Source: Flaccisagitta enflata
Taxonomy: Eukaryota > Chaetognatha > Sagittoidea > Aphragmophora
Length of the DNA: 64,000 nucleotides
Assembly: GCA_965153355.1 (NCBI GenBank)
Contig: OZ231126.1
Span: forward strand, 60,078,001 to 60,142,000
Direction of reading: 5' to 3'
The translations under genes were made by a program, and so were the position numbers. How positions within the stretch are numbered: position 1 is the first letter of the stretch; every line of letters begins with the position of its first letter. The notes beneath the pieces were generated by a model. The model was not told the origin of the DNA. It did no database searches and worked only from the letters and a program-made list of their open reading frames with translations. Below, piece by piece: positions 1-11,327 of this stretch.

Positions 1-660
1 GGAAATAGATCAACCCTGTAAAAAATTTTACACATTCACAACCTAAAGTGAAGCAGCTATTTCTCATGATACAAATTTAGCTGTCTTTGCCCATGGATAC
101 TGTTTCTTTAAAAGGCTCTCATTTCAAAACGAATTAAGCTACAGACCTCAGATTGGTCTCAAATCAAAGATTTTTAGCTGTAGTTTTTGGCCCCAATAAC
201 AAACATCTTCAAAATAGTGAAGTTTTTGCATTTCTTTCCTCCAAAACCATGCTTTTAAAAAAACCTTGATTTTCATAAGCATGATTATGTCAAAAATCAC
301 AGTATTCTACTGAAAAAAATGTGAGTTCTTCTGTGAATTCTCTTTAATTACATAAAATATGTTTTTTTATGGTAAAATTTGACATGTTTTGTCAAAAAAT
401 TTAGAAATAAAAGTCCAACAAAGAGAAATTGATATTGGAAATCAATAAGAAATAGCAAAATTTTAGCAAAAAGGTATATACTTCCAAGCCTTTTTTCCAC
501 TGCTGTTCATACCTTCCCATTATTTTTCTCCTATCAAGCAAAAATCGGTTTTCAAAAGCTCTTTAGAACTTTTTTCAGAATTATAATATTTTTTTTAGAA
601 GCAGAGATACATCGATTCTTTATGTTACAACTGAGTTGGTACACCCTGTAGGTTTTTCCC
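1..660. mobile_element. AT-rich MITE-derived DNA with two ACCCTGTA element ends
   Basis: This stretch has no recognisable gene of its own apart from the coding remnant overlapping its right end. The octamer ACCCTGTA occurs near 15-22 and near 641-648, in the same orientation. It is the mirror of the TACAGGGT terminus of the foldback at 21291-22270. The segment around 130-165 (a run reading GCTACAGACCTCAGATTGG, then TCTCAAATCAAAG) resembles the internal sequence at 21741-21775 of that foldback. I infer diverged members of the same TA-inserting MITE family, the leftmost cut by the window edge. No matching left end was found. Confidence 0.35.
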
Positions 661-1188
661 ACATCATCTTTGGCTCTTGTCTTAAGGGGATGAAGTTGTT
701 GAGCTTGGATGGAATTGCTAGTTTCATCAAATGAAAGCACAGAACATATGCTCCAGCCATCCTCCTCCAATGACACAATAAACTCTTCATGTGGTGGCCA
801 TTCCGCCTCAACCAGGGATGTTTCTGAAGTGTCAACTTAAGGTGCTATGGTTTTTTTCTTTGCCTTGGACGCAGTGAGTGAAGGATTAACTGCAAGGTCA
901 TCAGTGGCAACATAGATATCTGCTATTGAAACTGTCTCTTGATTGGCTGGGTCAACAGCATGAAAATCCAGGAGATTTTTGTACATTTGAGGGGAAGAGA
1001 GATTGTACTGTTTGAACAAGAAAAAATCTGCTGGGAGCTGAGAGAACATCATTTTCTTGAGTTTTACCTCTTTCCTCATGATGGAAAGCCTGTCCTGTTC
1101 ACTCAACTTATGGATTTTTGTGAACATCTTGTTTACATCTGCCTGGGATGATGTAGGAGCTTTATAATTGGAGTTGGAGGGGCTATGG

Positions 1189-1190
<2 letters not shown>
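552..1190 (-). pseudogene. Broken coding remnant of unknown family
   Basis: Reading on the minus strand from about 1165 down to about 600 gives a protein-like sequence of mixed, non-repetitive composition. It contains the pieces MFTKIHKLSEQDRL, MRKEVKLKKMMFSQLPADF and FKQYNLSSPQMYKNLL. The reading frame is interrupted once, by a TAA at 837-839. It then continues in the same frame with the pieces EAEWPPHEEFIVSLEEDGW and SFDETSNSIQAQQLHPLK. Its composition differs sharply from the simple-repeat frames nearby, so I think it was once coding. The upstream side runs into a GA microsatellite and the downstream side into a MITE terminus, so both ends are lost. I do not recognise the family; a transposon protein or a processed host pseudogene are both possible. 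Confidence 0.4.
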
Positions 1191-1230
<40 letters not shown>

Positions 1231-1315
1231 TGCAGAGAGAGAGAGAGAGAGAGAAAGAGAAAGAGAAGACAAAATGGAAGTTGAGAGAGAGAGAGAGAGA
1301 CATGCAGACAAACAG
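1190..1315. repeat. Interrupted (GA)n microsatellite
   Basis: GA/AGAGAA-rich tract broken by CAGACATGCAG spacers that occur twice (about 1224-1237 and 1300-1310), so a small unit of GA tract plus spacer appears duplicated. No coding value: its frames are poly-Ser/Leu or Arg/Glu. Confidence 0.9.
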
Positions 1316-1321
1316 ACACAC

Positions 1322-1591
1322 TCACAATAGAGTGACAATGAGAGAGAAAGAAGCTGTTTCATTGAAAAGAAAGGATTTTTCATGCTTTTCCGCTCTTTTG
1401 GCCAAAGCCTCGTCATAAAAGGTCCAATTCATGTAACAAGTTTTGCTATGATTATTTGTTACATCAGACTCCAATATCGTTCCTATTGATTGAAATGCGA
1501 GTGCGCGAAAAATCACCTCATTGTAAAAACTTAATTTGAATTTATCCTCTATAGGGAATCGAGCTATTGACCTGAAATTTGTTCCAGTCAA
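1322..1591 (-). pseudogene. Possible second fragment of the same coding remnant
   Basis: The minus strand has an 89-codon open frame of non-repetitive composition, including RFPIEDKFKLSFYNEVIFRA and MNWTFYDEALAKRAEKHEK. It lies immediately upstream, in transcription direction, of the remnant at 552-1190 and is separated from it by the GA microsatellite. It is in a different frame, so it could be another exon or frameshifted part of the same gene, or chance. I do not recognise it. The only support is protein-like composition and position. Confidence 0.25.
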
Positions 1592-1762
1592 TTTGTTTTT
1601 TGCCCATACAATATAATCATGTTGTGTTTTAGGACTTTTGCGAAAAAGATTTCATAATCCAGTAAACGGATATGGACTAGCTTTATCCAAATCGTAATCT
1701 ATGTCTTTATCTACGTATGAAGTTGAACATTTATCTATATAATTTTCCCCATAGAATCTCCC

Positions 1763-2759
1763 CTTCGTCCGTCGGTCTGTCCGTCGGTTGGTCGGTCCGT
1801 CACGCCTGTGCAAAAACCGCGTTTCTCAGCTGTTTTTGGCCACGGTGAGATCCTATACCCTGCTTTCAATATCGAGTGTTACCAGCAAAACCTTTATTGT
1901 GTCTAAAGTATATATTTTTGGAAATTCAAGTAGGATTTGCCAAAAAGCATATAACCTATCATTTGTTCATGCAAAATTTCAAAGGACTGGCTCAAGCCGT
2001 TTGGCTTCCACATGATTTTGAATGAAAATGAGATAAACCACATTAGAGGATTTTTTAGAAAATTGATTAGCTGACACTGTGACATTGAATTATTGTCATT
2101 TCTTAACAAATCAAGCAAAAATGGCCAGATTTGTCTTGAAAGAAGGATATTAGTCTCAGTCTATGTATCTCTGTAGAAAAAGACCAAATCTTTGAAATCT
2201 ATGTGGAAAATCTGGGTTTTCCTTTGAATTTTTGAAGTTTGAGCAGGTTTCAAATAACAACAACTGTATTTCAGCACCAAAATTCTTAAAGAATGGTGAA
2301 AACCTAAATGATACAAATTGAGTGTCAATTATTGACTATACATGACTTATTTGGTCATTTCAGCTCATGATGCACAAAGTTTAAAAGGGTTCATACATAT
2401 AAAATTGCTCAAAAATGTGTTTTTTTAGCAAATTTTGCTCAAATTTTATCAAATTTCAAAAACATGTGGACGATAAACCGCTAGACCCAGCATGACGAAA
2501 TTTTGCATGAAATAATGGTAAGTTATTTGCTTTCAGACAAAACCAACCGAATTTTCTAAAAATAAATACTTTAGACGCAATAAAGGTTTTGCTGGTAACA
2601 CTCGATATTGAAAGCAGGGTACTGAAACAAATGATCAACCAACATGTTTTGAGAGCCTTTTCCCCCTGTCTGTTCGTCCATCTGTCTCTCCATATATGTC
2701 ACATGATCAATACACATAGCGACACAGCCCGGACGCATCGTTGCCTGGTCGGGCTTGTT
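1763..2759 (-). mobile_element. GTC-hairpin family copy, split by a foldback insertion
   Basis: The two flanks (1763-1855 and 2622-2759), joined across the foldback, align as the reverse complement of the element at 56072-56393. They share the CCGTCGGT-rich tract, the block around GCAAAAACCGCG, GGCCACGGTGAGATCCTA, TCAAAACATGTT, the piece CATATATGTCACATGATCAA, and the terminal CGGGCTTGTT. The hairpin end that the 56-kb copy keeps is not recognisable here, so this copy is truncated on the left. The inner 766 bp are the separate foldback annotated next. Confidence 0.75.
1856..2621. mobile_element. TA-flanked foldback (MITE-like) element
   Basis: The ends are mirror images: TACCCTGCTTTCAATATCGA on the left and the reverse complement ending GAAAGCAGGGTA on the right. 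The match continues through GTGTTACCAGCAAAACC for roughly 150 bp on each arm, so the single strand would fold into a long hairpin. TA flanks both ends, as expected for a Tc1/mariner-type TA target duplication. There is no transposase frame, so the element is non-autonomous. The inner arm contains the motif CATGCAAAATTTCAAAGGAC, which recurs near 50192 and 50350. Confidence 0.85.
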
Positions 2760-2995
2760 TCCTTAATCATATCAGCGGGATATTCTAGGAGCAGCCTGGC
2801 CCGTCAAAACATTTCAGCCAAAAGAGGGAAAGGCTCAAATTGCGCGCGACACGTGCGCTTGGAAAGCCTGAAAGGCGTCTGTATGCGGATTGAGCTCGGA
2901 GCCGCGAGCCTGCGGAGAGGTGCAGACAAGCAGCAGATAGAACAGACACTGACAAAATGAATTAGACAATGACATGATACAAATATTTTAAAGTT

Positions 2996-3254
2996 AGGGG
3001 GCGTTTCTAGTCACAGACAATCGCGTTTTGAACCTGCCACTCGGTCGCTCACTATGTTCGTTCGCTCGCACCGCTCACTCCGCTCACTCGCTCCGCAGCG
3101 CTATGCTCGCTTTGCTCGCTCGCTCGCTCCGTTCACGGGCTCGCTCACTCATTTAGCTCACTCCCTCGTGGGACAATTGAAATTCTTGAATATGTGTTCA
3201 CACTGTTATCGCGTTCCACGGGAACAAACACGTTTTTCACTAGAAACACGCCCT
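2996..3254 (+). mobile_element. TTTCTAGT-family MITE, copy 1
   Basis: It starts AGGGGGCGTTTCTAGTCACA and ends in the inverted form CACTAGAAACACGCCCT. Between the ends lie CGATCGCGTTTTGAA-like sequence, a run of short CGCTCACT/CGCTCGCT repeats, a CTCCCTCGTGGGACAATTGA block and TGTTATCGCGTTCCACG. The same layout occurs at 12214, 19505, 33156, 53974 and 54933. It is non-coding; the frames read as SLRSLA-like repeats. The superfamily is not identified. Confidence 0.8.
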
Positions 3255-4379
3255 CAATGTCACCAACTTGATTGTCCGACCAACGAATCAATCGACCGAC
3301 ATAAAGACGCATATGAAGCAGTGAAGCAGCGCGTTTGCAATCAGAAAGTGGTATATACGGGATGAAGCCAACATAAAAAAAAACTAGAAGGCAACCAACA
3401 CATTTGCAGACATTGGGATGTACTGGCTCAGCGCGTGACAAAATCGCGTCTAGAGAGAGAGAGCACCAAAAAAAAAAAAAAAGGGCTGTAAGAAAAGGAG
3501 AGAACGAGAGAAACTGGAACTAGAGGATGTGTTCAAGGGAAAGGAGAGGCGTGCGCTTTCATATCACTGGCAATATGATGTAGAGACTCATACCATGATC
3601 ATTTCATCAGTTGGTTCCTGTTCAGTGTGAATGCGTTTTTCTGGACATCAGCTTTCACCGCGTAAAAGCACAAGTGCAAACTCCGATTCTTTTTACATAT
3701 GCGCGCCAACACGCATCTATAACTAATAAGAGTCTGTGTCCGTCGGTCTGTTTGTCAAAAAATAAACACGACAGACAAGTTTTGAAACAAGGTCAAAGAC
3801 GAAGCAAACCGAGTTAGGTGGGATTCAGTAGGGTAAAAATCTATTTCCGCGGTCACATAACCACATTATCACAACTATCGAATAGACAAACAAGGCCGAA
3901 GATGAAAACATAGATCACCCTTATATTTTTTAAAGAAAATACGACATTAGAATAGCCTATGTTATTTTTTTACCAAGCGCCATTTGGATGTGAATTAAAA
4001 TCCCAATCCTGGTCGCTTCGACCAATTTTTAAAGCGAATTTTAAAGCGTTGTGCTCGCTGAGAAGCGATTCATCGTAAATCGTCTTACTTTCACTATCAT
4101 TTGAATGTCATTATTTAAGTGTGAGGCGTGGCTGTGTATTGGGCTGAAAATGATAAAGCAAAAAGTAGTTTGTGCATTTCCAAACAAGTCCAAGAAGGCC
4201 AATACGTGAACCGTGTGGATCGTCGAATGAATACGTTAATGATCGACGGACAGACGTAAAAAGCCCCTAAGTGGCGCATATGAAAAGCTTATTTTCAACC
4301 CTACAATTTGAAACGCCGAAATGCCAAAATGCGTTCCTTTGAGTAATACTAATAGAAAACACTTGACGTATCTATCTAT
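3255..4379. other. No gene seen
   Basis: Apparently unique sequence holding an A-rich run near 3464-3482 and a short CCGTCGGTCTGTTTGTC piece near 3738, which resembles the internal tract of GTC-hairpin elements. I see no coding or structured feature that I can support. Confidence 0.5.
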
Positions 4380-4626
4380 TTTTAAAGGCTGGCAGTCTCT
4401 TATAAAGTGTTCTTATGGTCGCTCTCTCGTTTATCCACCCGCGCCACTTGCTTCGCAGCACTTTGCTTTGCTTCACTCGATTTGCTCGCTCGCTCCGTCC
4501 ATGGGATCGCTTACTCACGTCGCATTCTCTTCAGTCGGACGATGGAAATTCATAAATATGTGTTTACATGGAGAACAAGTTTGACAGGAACAATCGCATT
4601 TGTTAACAGCAGAAACACGCCCTGGG
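4380..4626 (+). mobile_element. Diverged TTTCTAGT-family MITE
   Basis: The internal layout matches the family: a GGTCGCTCTCTCG piece, short GCTTCGCAGCA/CTCGCTCGCTCCG repeats, TGGAAATTCATAAATATGTG, an AATCGCATTTGTT block and an AGAAACACGCCCTG right end. The left terminus is too diverged to place, so the start is approximate. Confidence 0.6.
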
Positions 4627-4803
4627 TATGTCCATAGGTTGGAGGGAATGTCCGTTAGATACTAACACTTTTGAGTGACGTGAAATTGGATTAAAAGTGT
4701 TCTTTTTAGCATTATTGCTCTAGCCCACTATTAACCTGCACAAACAGTCAAACACCCCACTATCCTGCAAGCGACAACTTATAGGTCGTGTACTTGTCCT
4801 TGT

Positions 4804-4870
4804 TTTTAGTCGCCTGCACGCGACTTTATAACCTGGTCTGTCCGTTAGTCTATCGGTCTATCCGCGAAAT
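4804..4870 (-). mobile_element. Partial GTC-hairpin element (3' hairpin end)
   Basis: TTTTTAGTCGCCTGCACGCG followed by ACTTT gives the family hairpin with one mismatch in the stem. It is followed by the usual tract of CTGTCCGTTAGTCTATCGGT type. The other end of the element was not found. Confidence 0.6.
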
Positions 4871-5155
4871 GTAACTTTATTACAAAAATGCACTACTTGG
4901 GTGCTTCACAAGGCAAAAGTTTGGAGTATCCCTTCACGCTACTTAGGTAATGTAGCGGAGCAAAATTCATAAAGATGATTATTTTTCTTTTTTTTAGATT
5001 TATCAATCTTCCATTTTTGTTCCCATAGAAATACTTGAAATCAGCAAAATCCTGTATATTTTTGTCACTAAAAGGATAATTAGGAAAGAAATAACCAACT
5101 TTTGCTATGTGAAGCATCCAAATGCGCTACTGCTCCTGCATTGGCAACCTTTTTG

Positions 5156-5610
5156 GGCAGCGGTCCCGAAGGGGACGAAGTCCTGTAGAACACAGGGGAC
5201 TTTCGTTCGTTTGTCCGTTCGTTTGTTTGTTCGTTCGTTCGTGCGTCCCCCCCAGGCCCTCTCAGGCCTGAAATCTGCCCTCTCAGGCCTGAAATCTGCC
5301 CTCTCAGGCCTAAAATCTGCTCTCTCAGGCCTGGAATCTGCCCTCTCAGGCCTGATATCTGTCCTTTCAGGCCTGAAATTTGCCCTTTCAGGCTTGAAAC
5401 CTGTCTGTCAGGCTTTAAATCTGCCCTCTCAGGCCTGAAATCTGCCTCTCCAATTCAAGGCCTGAGAGGGCAGATTTCAGGCCTGAGAGGGCAGATTTTA
5501 GGCCTGAGAGGGCCTGGGGGGGCAGACGGACGGACGAATGGACGAACGGACAAACGAACGAAAGTCCCCTGTGTTCTACAGGACTTCGTCCCCTTCGGGG
5601 CCGCTGCCCT
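5156..5610. repeat. 455-bp palindrome containing 21-bp tandem repeats
   Basis: The outer arms (5156-5245 and 5520-5610) are reverse complements: GGCAGCGG, then GAAGGGGACGAAGTCCTGTA and GAACACAGGGGACTTTCG. Inside, a 21-bp unit (CTCTCAGGCCTGAAATCTGC plus C) repeats about nine times on the plus strand from 5258 to 5445. It then runs as about three inverted copies to 5515. The unit is a multiple of three and is translatable as an ALSGLKS repeat, but start, stop and arm context argue against a protein. The right arm continues into the TTCG-family tail. Confidence 0.85.
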
Positions 5611-5695
5611 GACACTCATTCCGATTTACAACCATGCAAAGCAGGGCAACGGGAATCGCTGACCACATATTGCCCTGGGGCGACCTGTTTATCAC
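5545..5695 (+). mobile_element. TTCG-family element 3' end, copy 1
   Basis: CTGTGTTCTACAGGACTTCG, then TCCCCTTCGGGG, CGCTGCCCTG-like sequence, and after about 55 bp GCAGGGCAACGGGAATCGCT with GACCAC. The same ordered blocks occur at 23774-23915. Two short stems each close on a TTCG loop (GGAC-TTCG and CCCC-TTCG-GGGG). Confidence 0.65.
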
Positions 5696-6133
5696 TGCCC
5701 TTGCCCACCCGCATGTGACTAGGGAAGCCGTGTATCCGGCCTTGTTCTCCATTGTACACGCTTCTTAAGAAAAGTTCATTCTGTAAGTGGAATATTAATA
5801 AACATTACCCGCTATCAGATTTCCATTAACTAGTATAAGAAGGGCTCAGGTCCTGGAGACCAAAGCGCTGATTTAATTGATTTGATCCTTAAATGAAAAA
5901 AATCACAATGCGAGTAAAATACCAGTGGCGGACCGGCCGTACTTCATCAGATCCTTTAGAGTTAGACCTACTTATCTGTTTGGCTTGTTTGCTTCTTTAT
6001 TAAGTTAATCGCAAAGAGTTTTAGAAACGTCAAAATACATTTATTCAGTAACTAGAATAATGTGTCATTTGATTTGTTCATTTCAATCAAATGTGGAAAT
6101 GTTTTGAGTTCAAATGATCTAGAAGCAGCAATG
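5696..6133. other. No gene seen; single hAT-like terminus
   Basis: Apparently unique AT-rich DNA. CAGTGGCGGACCGG near 5927 looks like a hAT terminal inverted repeat, but I found no partner end within the window. Confidence 0.35.
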
Positions 6134-6520
6134 TTTACACACGGACGCAAAATATAAGGTGATGAGGCGCTAAAACGCGAAAAAAATTCAGCACCCCCCT
6201 ACAGATAACTGACTAAAATTTTCTATTGAAAGTCATTTTGAATAATTTACGGGAATATAAATGACGTCATCAGAGCGATTTTTGAGATTGTAATTAGAAC
6301 CCTGAAATCTATCACTTTTACTTTGAAAATATATAGATTAAAAAAGTAACAAAAATGGAGTAAAAAGTGGTGATTTTCATGGTTCTAAACAATTTCAAAA
6401 ATCCCTCTAATGATGCCATTTACTCTTAATCACTCAAAGCCACTTTCAAAAATAGATTTTATTTAGCTATACTGGCTGGGGGGGGGGGTGTTAAAACTAT
6501 TTTGTGTCCGTGCGTAAGAA
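6134..6520. mobile_element. Foldback element, about 385 bp, palindromic almost throughout
   Basis: The left end GTTTACACACGGACGCAAAA mirrors the right end TTTTGTGTCCGTGCGTAAG. The arms then pair through the C-run at 6193 against the G-run at 6479, through GAAAGTCATTTTGA/GCCACTTTC and ATTTTTGAGATTGT/ATTTCAAAAAT, down to the AAAAGT-rich centre near 6320-6370. There is no coding frame. It is non-autonomous and its superfamily is unknown. Confidence 0.8.
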
Positions 6521-6896
6521 AATGTAACAACAATATCAAGTTGGAAAAAAATGAGTGATGAGATCGTTATGATTTTTGTTGAATTCAAAATTGACGAGAA
6601 CAGGCTCATATCTCCAAAGTTCTTCCTCTTTTCTTAACATGTTGCGGTTGAACTCAATTCATCCTGTTTTTCCTCCACCTCTTCTTCCTCCTCCTCCTCC
6701 TCCTTTCGATTGTTTCTCCCCGCTATCATGTCAATGTTGTTAATTCATTGAGCGTGAGATAGGGCGTAGAGAAATCGAAATCCTTCGGTTTCGGAATTTT
6801 GTAGTGTAGCGTGCGCCTATTCTTGAGATGAGCCCTATGATGAGGACGATAAATGGAAGGAAGCATTTAAATTTTTTAACTGACGAAAGAGTATAA

Positions 6897-7031
6897 AACA
6901 AGGCATGATACACGGCAATCCAGTCTCGGACGGTTGGGCAGGAGCAGTGATGCAAAAACCGCTTGTAATCCAAAAATATTACGGATGGACCAACACGGCA
7001 GGTTGTAGCGTCGCATGTCCTTGACTTAAAA
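6897..7031 (+). mobile_element. GTC-hairpin family copy (diverged)
   Basis: It starts AACAAGGCATGATACACGGC and has the subterminal motif AGTCTCGGACGGTTGGGCAG. It ends GTCGCATGTCCTTGACTTAAA, where the terminal hairpin is degraded. The order of blocks is the family order. Confidence 0.8.
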
Positions 7032-7780
7032 CAACAACCATGTCATCCGGAATAACTGCAATGACGACAAAGATGACATAATGCCAAAAAATAGGAGACT
7101 AATTATGTCAATAACAATGACACAAACCAAGTGAAAAGCACAACAACAAAAAATCACTTGACAGGAATAACAGTAAGGACGATAAAGAGGATAACGTGAA
7201 AGACATTGTCAATGACACTAACACATCTCGCTTTTTCAGTCGTACGTTTTTAGCTGAATTTAGCCTCATTTCTGAGGTCAGATCCTTCTCTCTTTTAGCT
7301 TGTATTTTGGAACAGGAATGTAGAAAATATCTCGGCATTAATTTGCGCAAATATTTATACTTTTCTCAAGGCTAGGGAAGCTAAATTTTTAATGACTGAT
7401 GAAATTTGAGCTTTGTAACTGGGTACCACTTCTTTGTTATTGTCGTTTCCAAGAATTTACGATAGTTTTTCTCTGATGAATCACCTCCTGTTATCGCCTC
7501 ACCGGACGAGCATGTTTCTCATGCAGCTCATTGAGTACGGATCGCACGATGCCCCAAGTCTTGATTTCCTTTCCTTCGTATTTGGTTCTTTGAATTGGCT
7601 CTGTGTTTCTGTGCTTCCTCGGGGCTTCGGTAAAAAGTACAGAGTCGAATAAGCGGCGTTTTGGAAACCATGATGCTCAACGTCAATGCAGGCCACAGAA
7701 TACGTCCATGTCGCTTATAATAACGACAAATGCCGCTGGGTTGTAAATGAATAGAGAATTTGAGAGAAATTTTTTTGAGA
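7032..7780. other. No gene seen
   Basis: Degenerate ATGACA/AACAATGACA-rich sequence between 7040 and 7210, then apparently unique DNA. The open frames here are short and lack recognisable domains. Confidence 0.4.
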
Positions 7781-7799
7781 ATTTGGAGCTCAATAATTG

Positions 7800-7915
7800 T
7801 TTTTGTGTGTGTTTTTGTGCATGCGTATGTGTACCTGCATGCGTGCGAGTGGCTGCGAGTGTGTGTGCGTGCGTGCGTGTCTGTCTGTCTGTCTGTCTGT
7901 GTCTGTGTGCAACCG
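7800..7915. repeat. TG/GTCT-rich degenerate microsatellite
   Basis: GTGTGTTTTTGTGCATGCGT-type sequence passes into GTCTGTCTGTCTGTCTGTCT just before the element at 7927. Confidence 0.75.
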
Positions 7916-7926
7916 AGTGGCCCGTT

Positions 7927-8090
7927 AACAAGGCCGGATACACGGCCATCAGTTGCGGACGGGTGGGCAGGGGTGGAAATACGCGTTTTCCCACTTTTCA
8001 ACTCATGCGTGACGGACCGACCGACCGACCGACCGACCGACCAACGGACGGACAAAGCCTTTTATAGAGTTGCGTGTCCGCAACTAAAAA
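7927..8090 (+). mobile_element. GTC-hairpin family copy with AGTTGCG variant
   Basis: It starts AACAAGGCCGGATACACGGC, has the subterminal motif AGTTGCGGACGGGTGGGCAG, then an expanded GACC tandem tract. It ends with the hairpin AGTTGCG-TGTC-CGCAACT followed by AAAAA. The C-to-T change relative to the common AGTCGCG form is present in the 5' motif and in both hairpin arms, which keeps the pairing. Confidence 0.9.
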
Positions 8091-8804
8091 CGCGATCGGC
8101 TCATGTAGAGAGAAGCCTTTAGTGTGTGAGGTCAAGAAAGGGGGTTGTGTGCACCTGCCACCCACCCGCGACAATATTGTGACCCTGCCTTACTTGTCTA
8201 AGTACGTTTTAGCACTTATAATAGAGGTCATGTCCGTCGGTTGGTAGGTCAGTTGGCCGATCGTTCGGTCAGTCGGTTGTTTGGTCAGGCAAATGTTTGA
8301 TTCGAGCCAATTCTGACGCCTTTCATCATGCCTTGCGACATTTAAACTAATTAAAAATCAAGTGTCTTTTACCTAAAAACATTTCTTTGTTGTAATCACG
8401 ACGCGTCGACAGCTTGACGGGAGTCAACAAAATATTGATGATGCTGTGAGATAATAACCGCAAACATCTTCGCACTTGTTATACAAAGCGCGAGTTTCCA
8501 TTGTGAAAACGATGAGAAGAAGGAAAAAACAAGAAAGAAAAACAAAACGCGCATCCTCGTATTTTACGCATTCTCATGTCGTTAGCGATACATTGAAAAT
8601 CTAAGATCGCGATCTTTAATTAGCATTGAACCACCTCTCGATCTAGAAATCAGAATTTTCATTGTAATGACACCTTCGAGGAACTGTGAGATGGACCGAC
8701 GAGTCAACCGGCAAATCAACCAAGTATAGAGCCTGATGTACGAGACACAAAGAGACACAAAAAGAGACTCAACGACATATTGCAGTTACATCGCTTGTTT
8801 ACAA
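8091..8804. other. No gene seen
   Basis: Apparently unique sequence. A GTCCGTCGGTTGGTAGGTCA tract at 8230-8285 looks like the internal tract of a decayed GTC-hairpin element whose hairpin is no longer clear. Confidence 0.4.
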
Positions 8805-9452
<648 letters not shown>

Positions 9453-9900
9453 GGCCAAACCTCAACCAAACAATAGAAAATATCAAAGTATGAATATTGA
9501 TAAAGTGCTGGCTTTCTTTTAATTTCTTTTAATTTCAATTCTTCTTTCAGTCTGATTGCGAAGAAAGCAATCGGAACTAGTTTATATGCAAATTACAGTA
9601 GCAAGCAAGGAGGAAAATAGTGACTGTCGCAAGTGTTAATCATTTCCCTCAAGTCGCAAATAAGCAACCCATTGCCTTGCCTGGCGTCAATCTATACTGC
9701 TGTCAGTTAAGAATGTTAAGGCCTACTTTCAACTTTGTCTGGGAGGTGATCAGTGGCGTAGTTCACTGACAAGATAAGACAAAACAATCCTTCTTTTTCT
9801 GGGAATGCCATTAAAGACGCCTCTGCCTTTGTTTGAAAGGGAGAACAACTGCGCGGAGAGAGAGAAAGAAGAAAAAGCTCTCGGGTGGAATTTTGTTCCA
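9453..9900. other. No gene seen; hAT-like single terminus
   Basis: Apparently unique. CAGTGGCGTAGTTCACTGAC near 9751 has the form of a hAT terminus, but no opposite end was found. Confidence 0.35.
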
Positions 9901-10099
9901 AGAGTTTCTGTTTCTCTCATTTACAATCTTCTCCTTTCTCTTATTCTGTATCTGTGCCTGTGTGTTCGTTTTAGCCTGTCAATCTGCCTTTCAGTCTTTC
10001 TGTGTTTCCGTCTGTCTGTCCGTGTACCTCTCGGTCTCCATCTGTCTGTAAGCCGCAGCATGTTCCTTCTTTTGTCTCCAATGTGTCTTCTCTTTGTTT

Positions 10100-11040
<941 letters not shown>

Positions 11041-11045
11041 GGATT

Positions 11046-11046
<1 letters not shown>

Positions 11047-11131
<85 letters not shown>
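11047..11131. repeat. (GT)n microsatellite
   Basis: About 42 uninterrupted GT repeats. Confidence 0.98.
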
Positions 11132-11133
<2 letters not shown>

Positions 11134-11327
11134 GTCGAGTGCCCGGACTGCGGAATAACGATTAACTTTTCGCTTGTTTCACGACTCGATAAATGGTTGC
11201 AGGGTTCACCGAGTCTAGGGCAATGGCCCATAGACACGCCTCCGGGCTCTACAGCCAAAAGATTCGAGAGCGGAGGAACCGGAAGAAGAGGAAATCGCCG
11301 CCGACAACAGGCGCTTCCTGTAAGCTG

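Noticed and set aside
3054-3365. SLRSLA-type repeat peptides in the TTTCTAGT elements
   Set aside because: The frames follow the CGCTCACT repeats of a non-coding MITE and are not conserved as protein between copies.
5258-5515. Regular 21-bp repeats considered as a CRISPR-like array
   Set aside because: Units are directly adjacent without unique spacers, they invert in the middle, and the DNA is eukaryotic.
5927-5945. Complete hAT element starting at CAGTGGCGGACCGG (also the CAGTGGCG motifs near 9751 and 16926)
   Set aside because: Only one terminus was found for each and no 8-bp duplication, so they are noted as lone ends.
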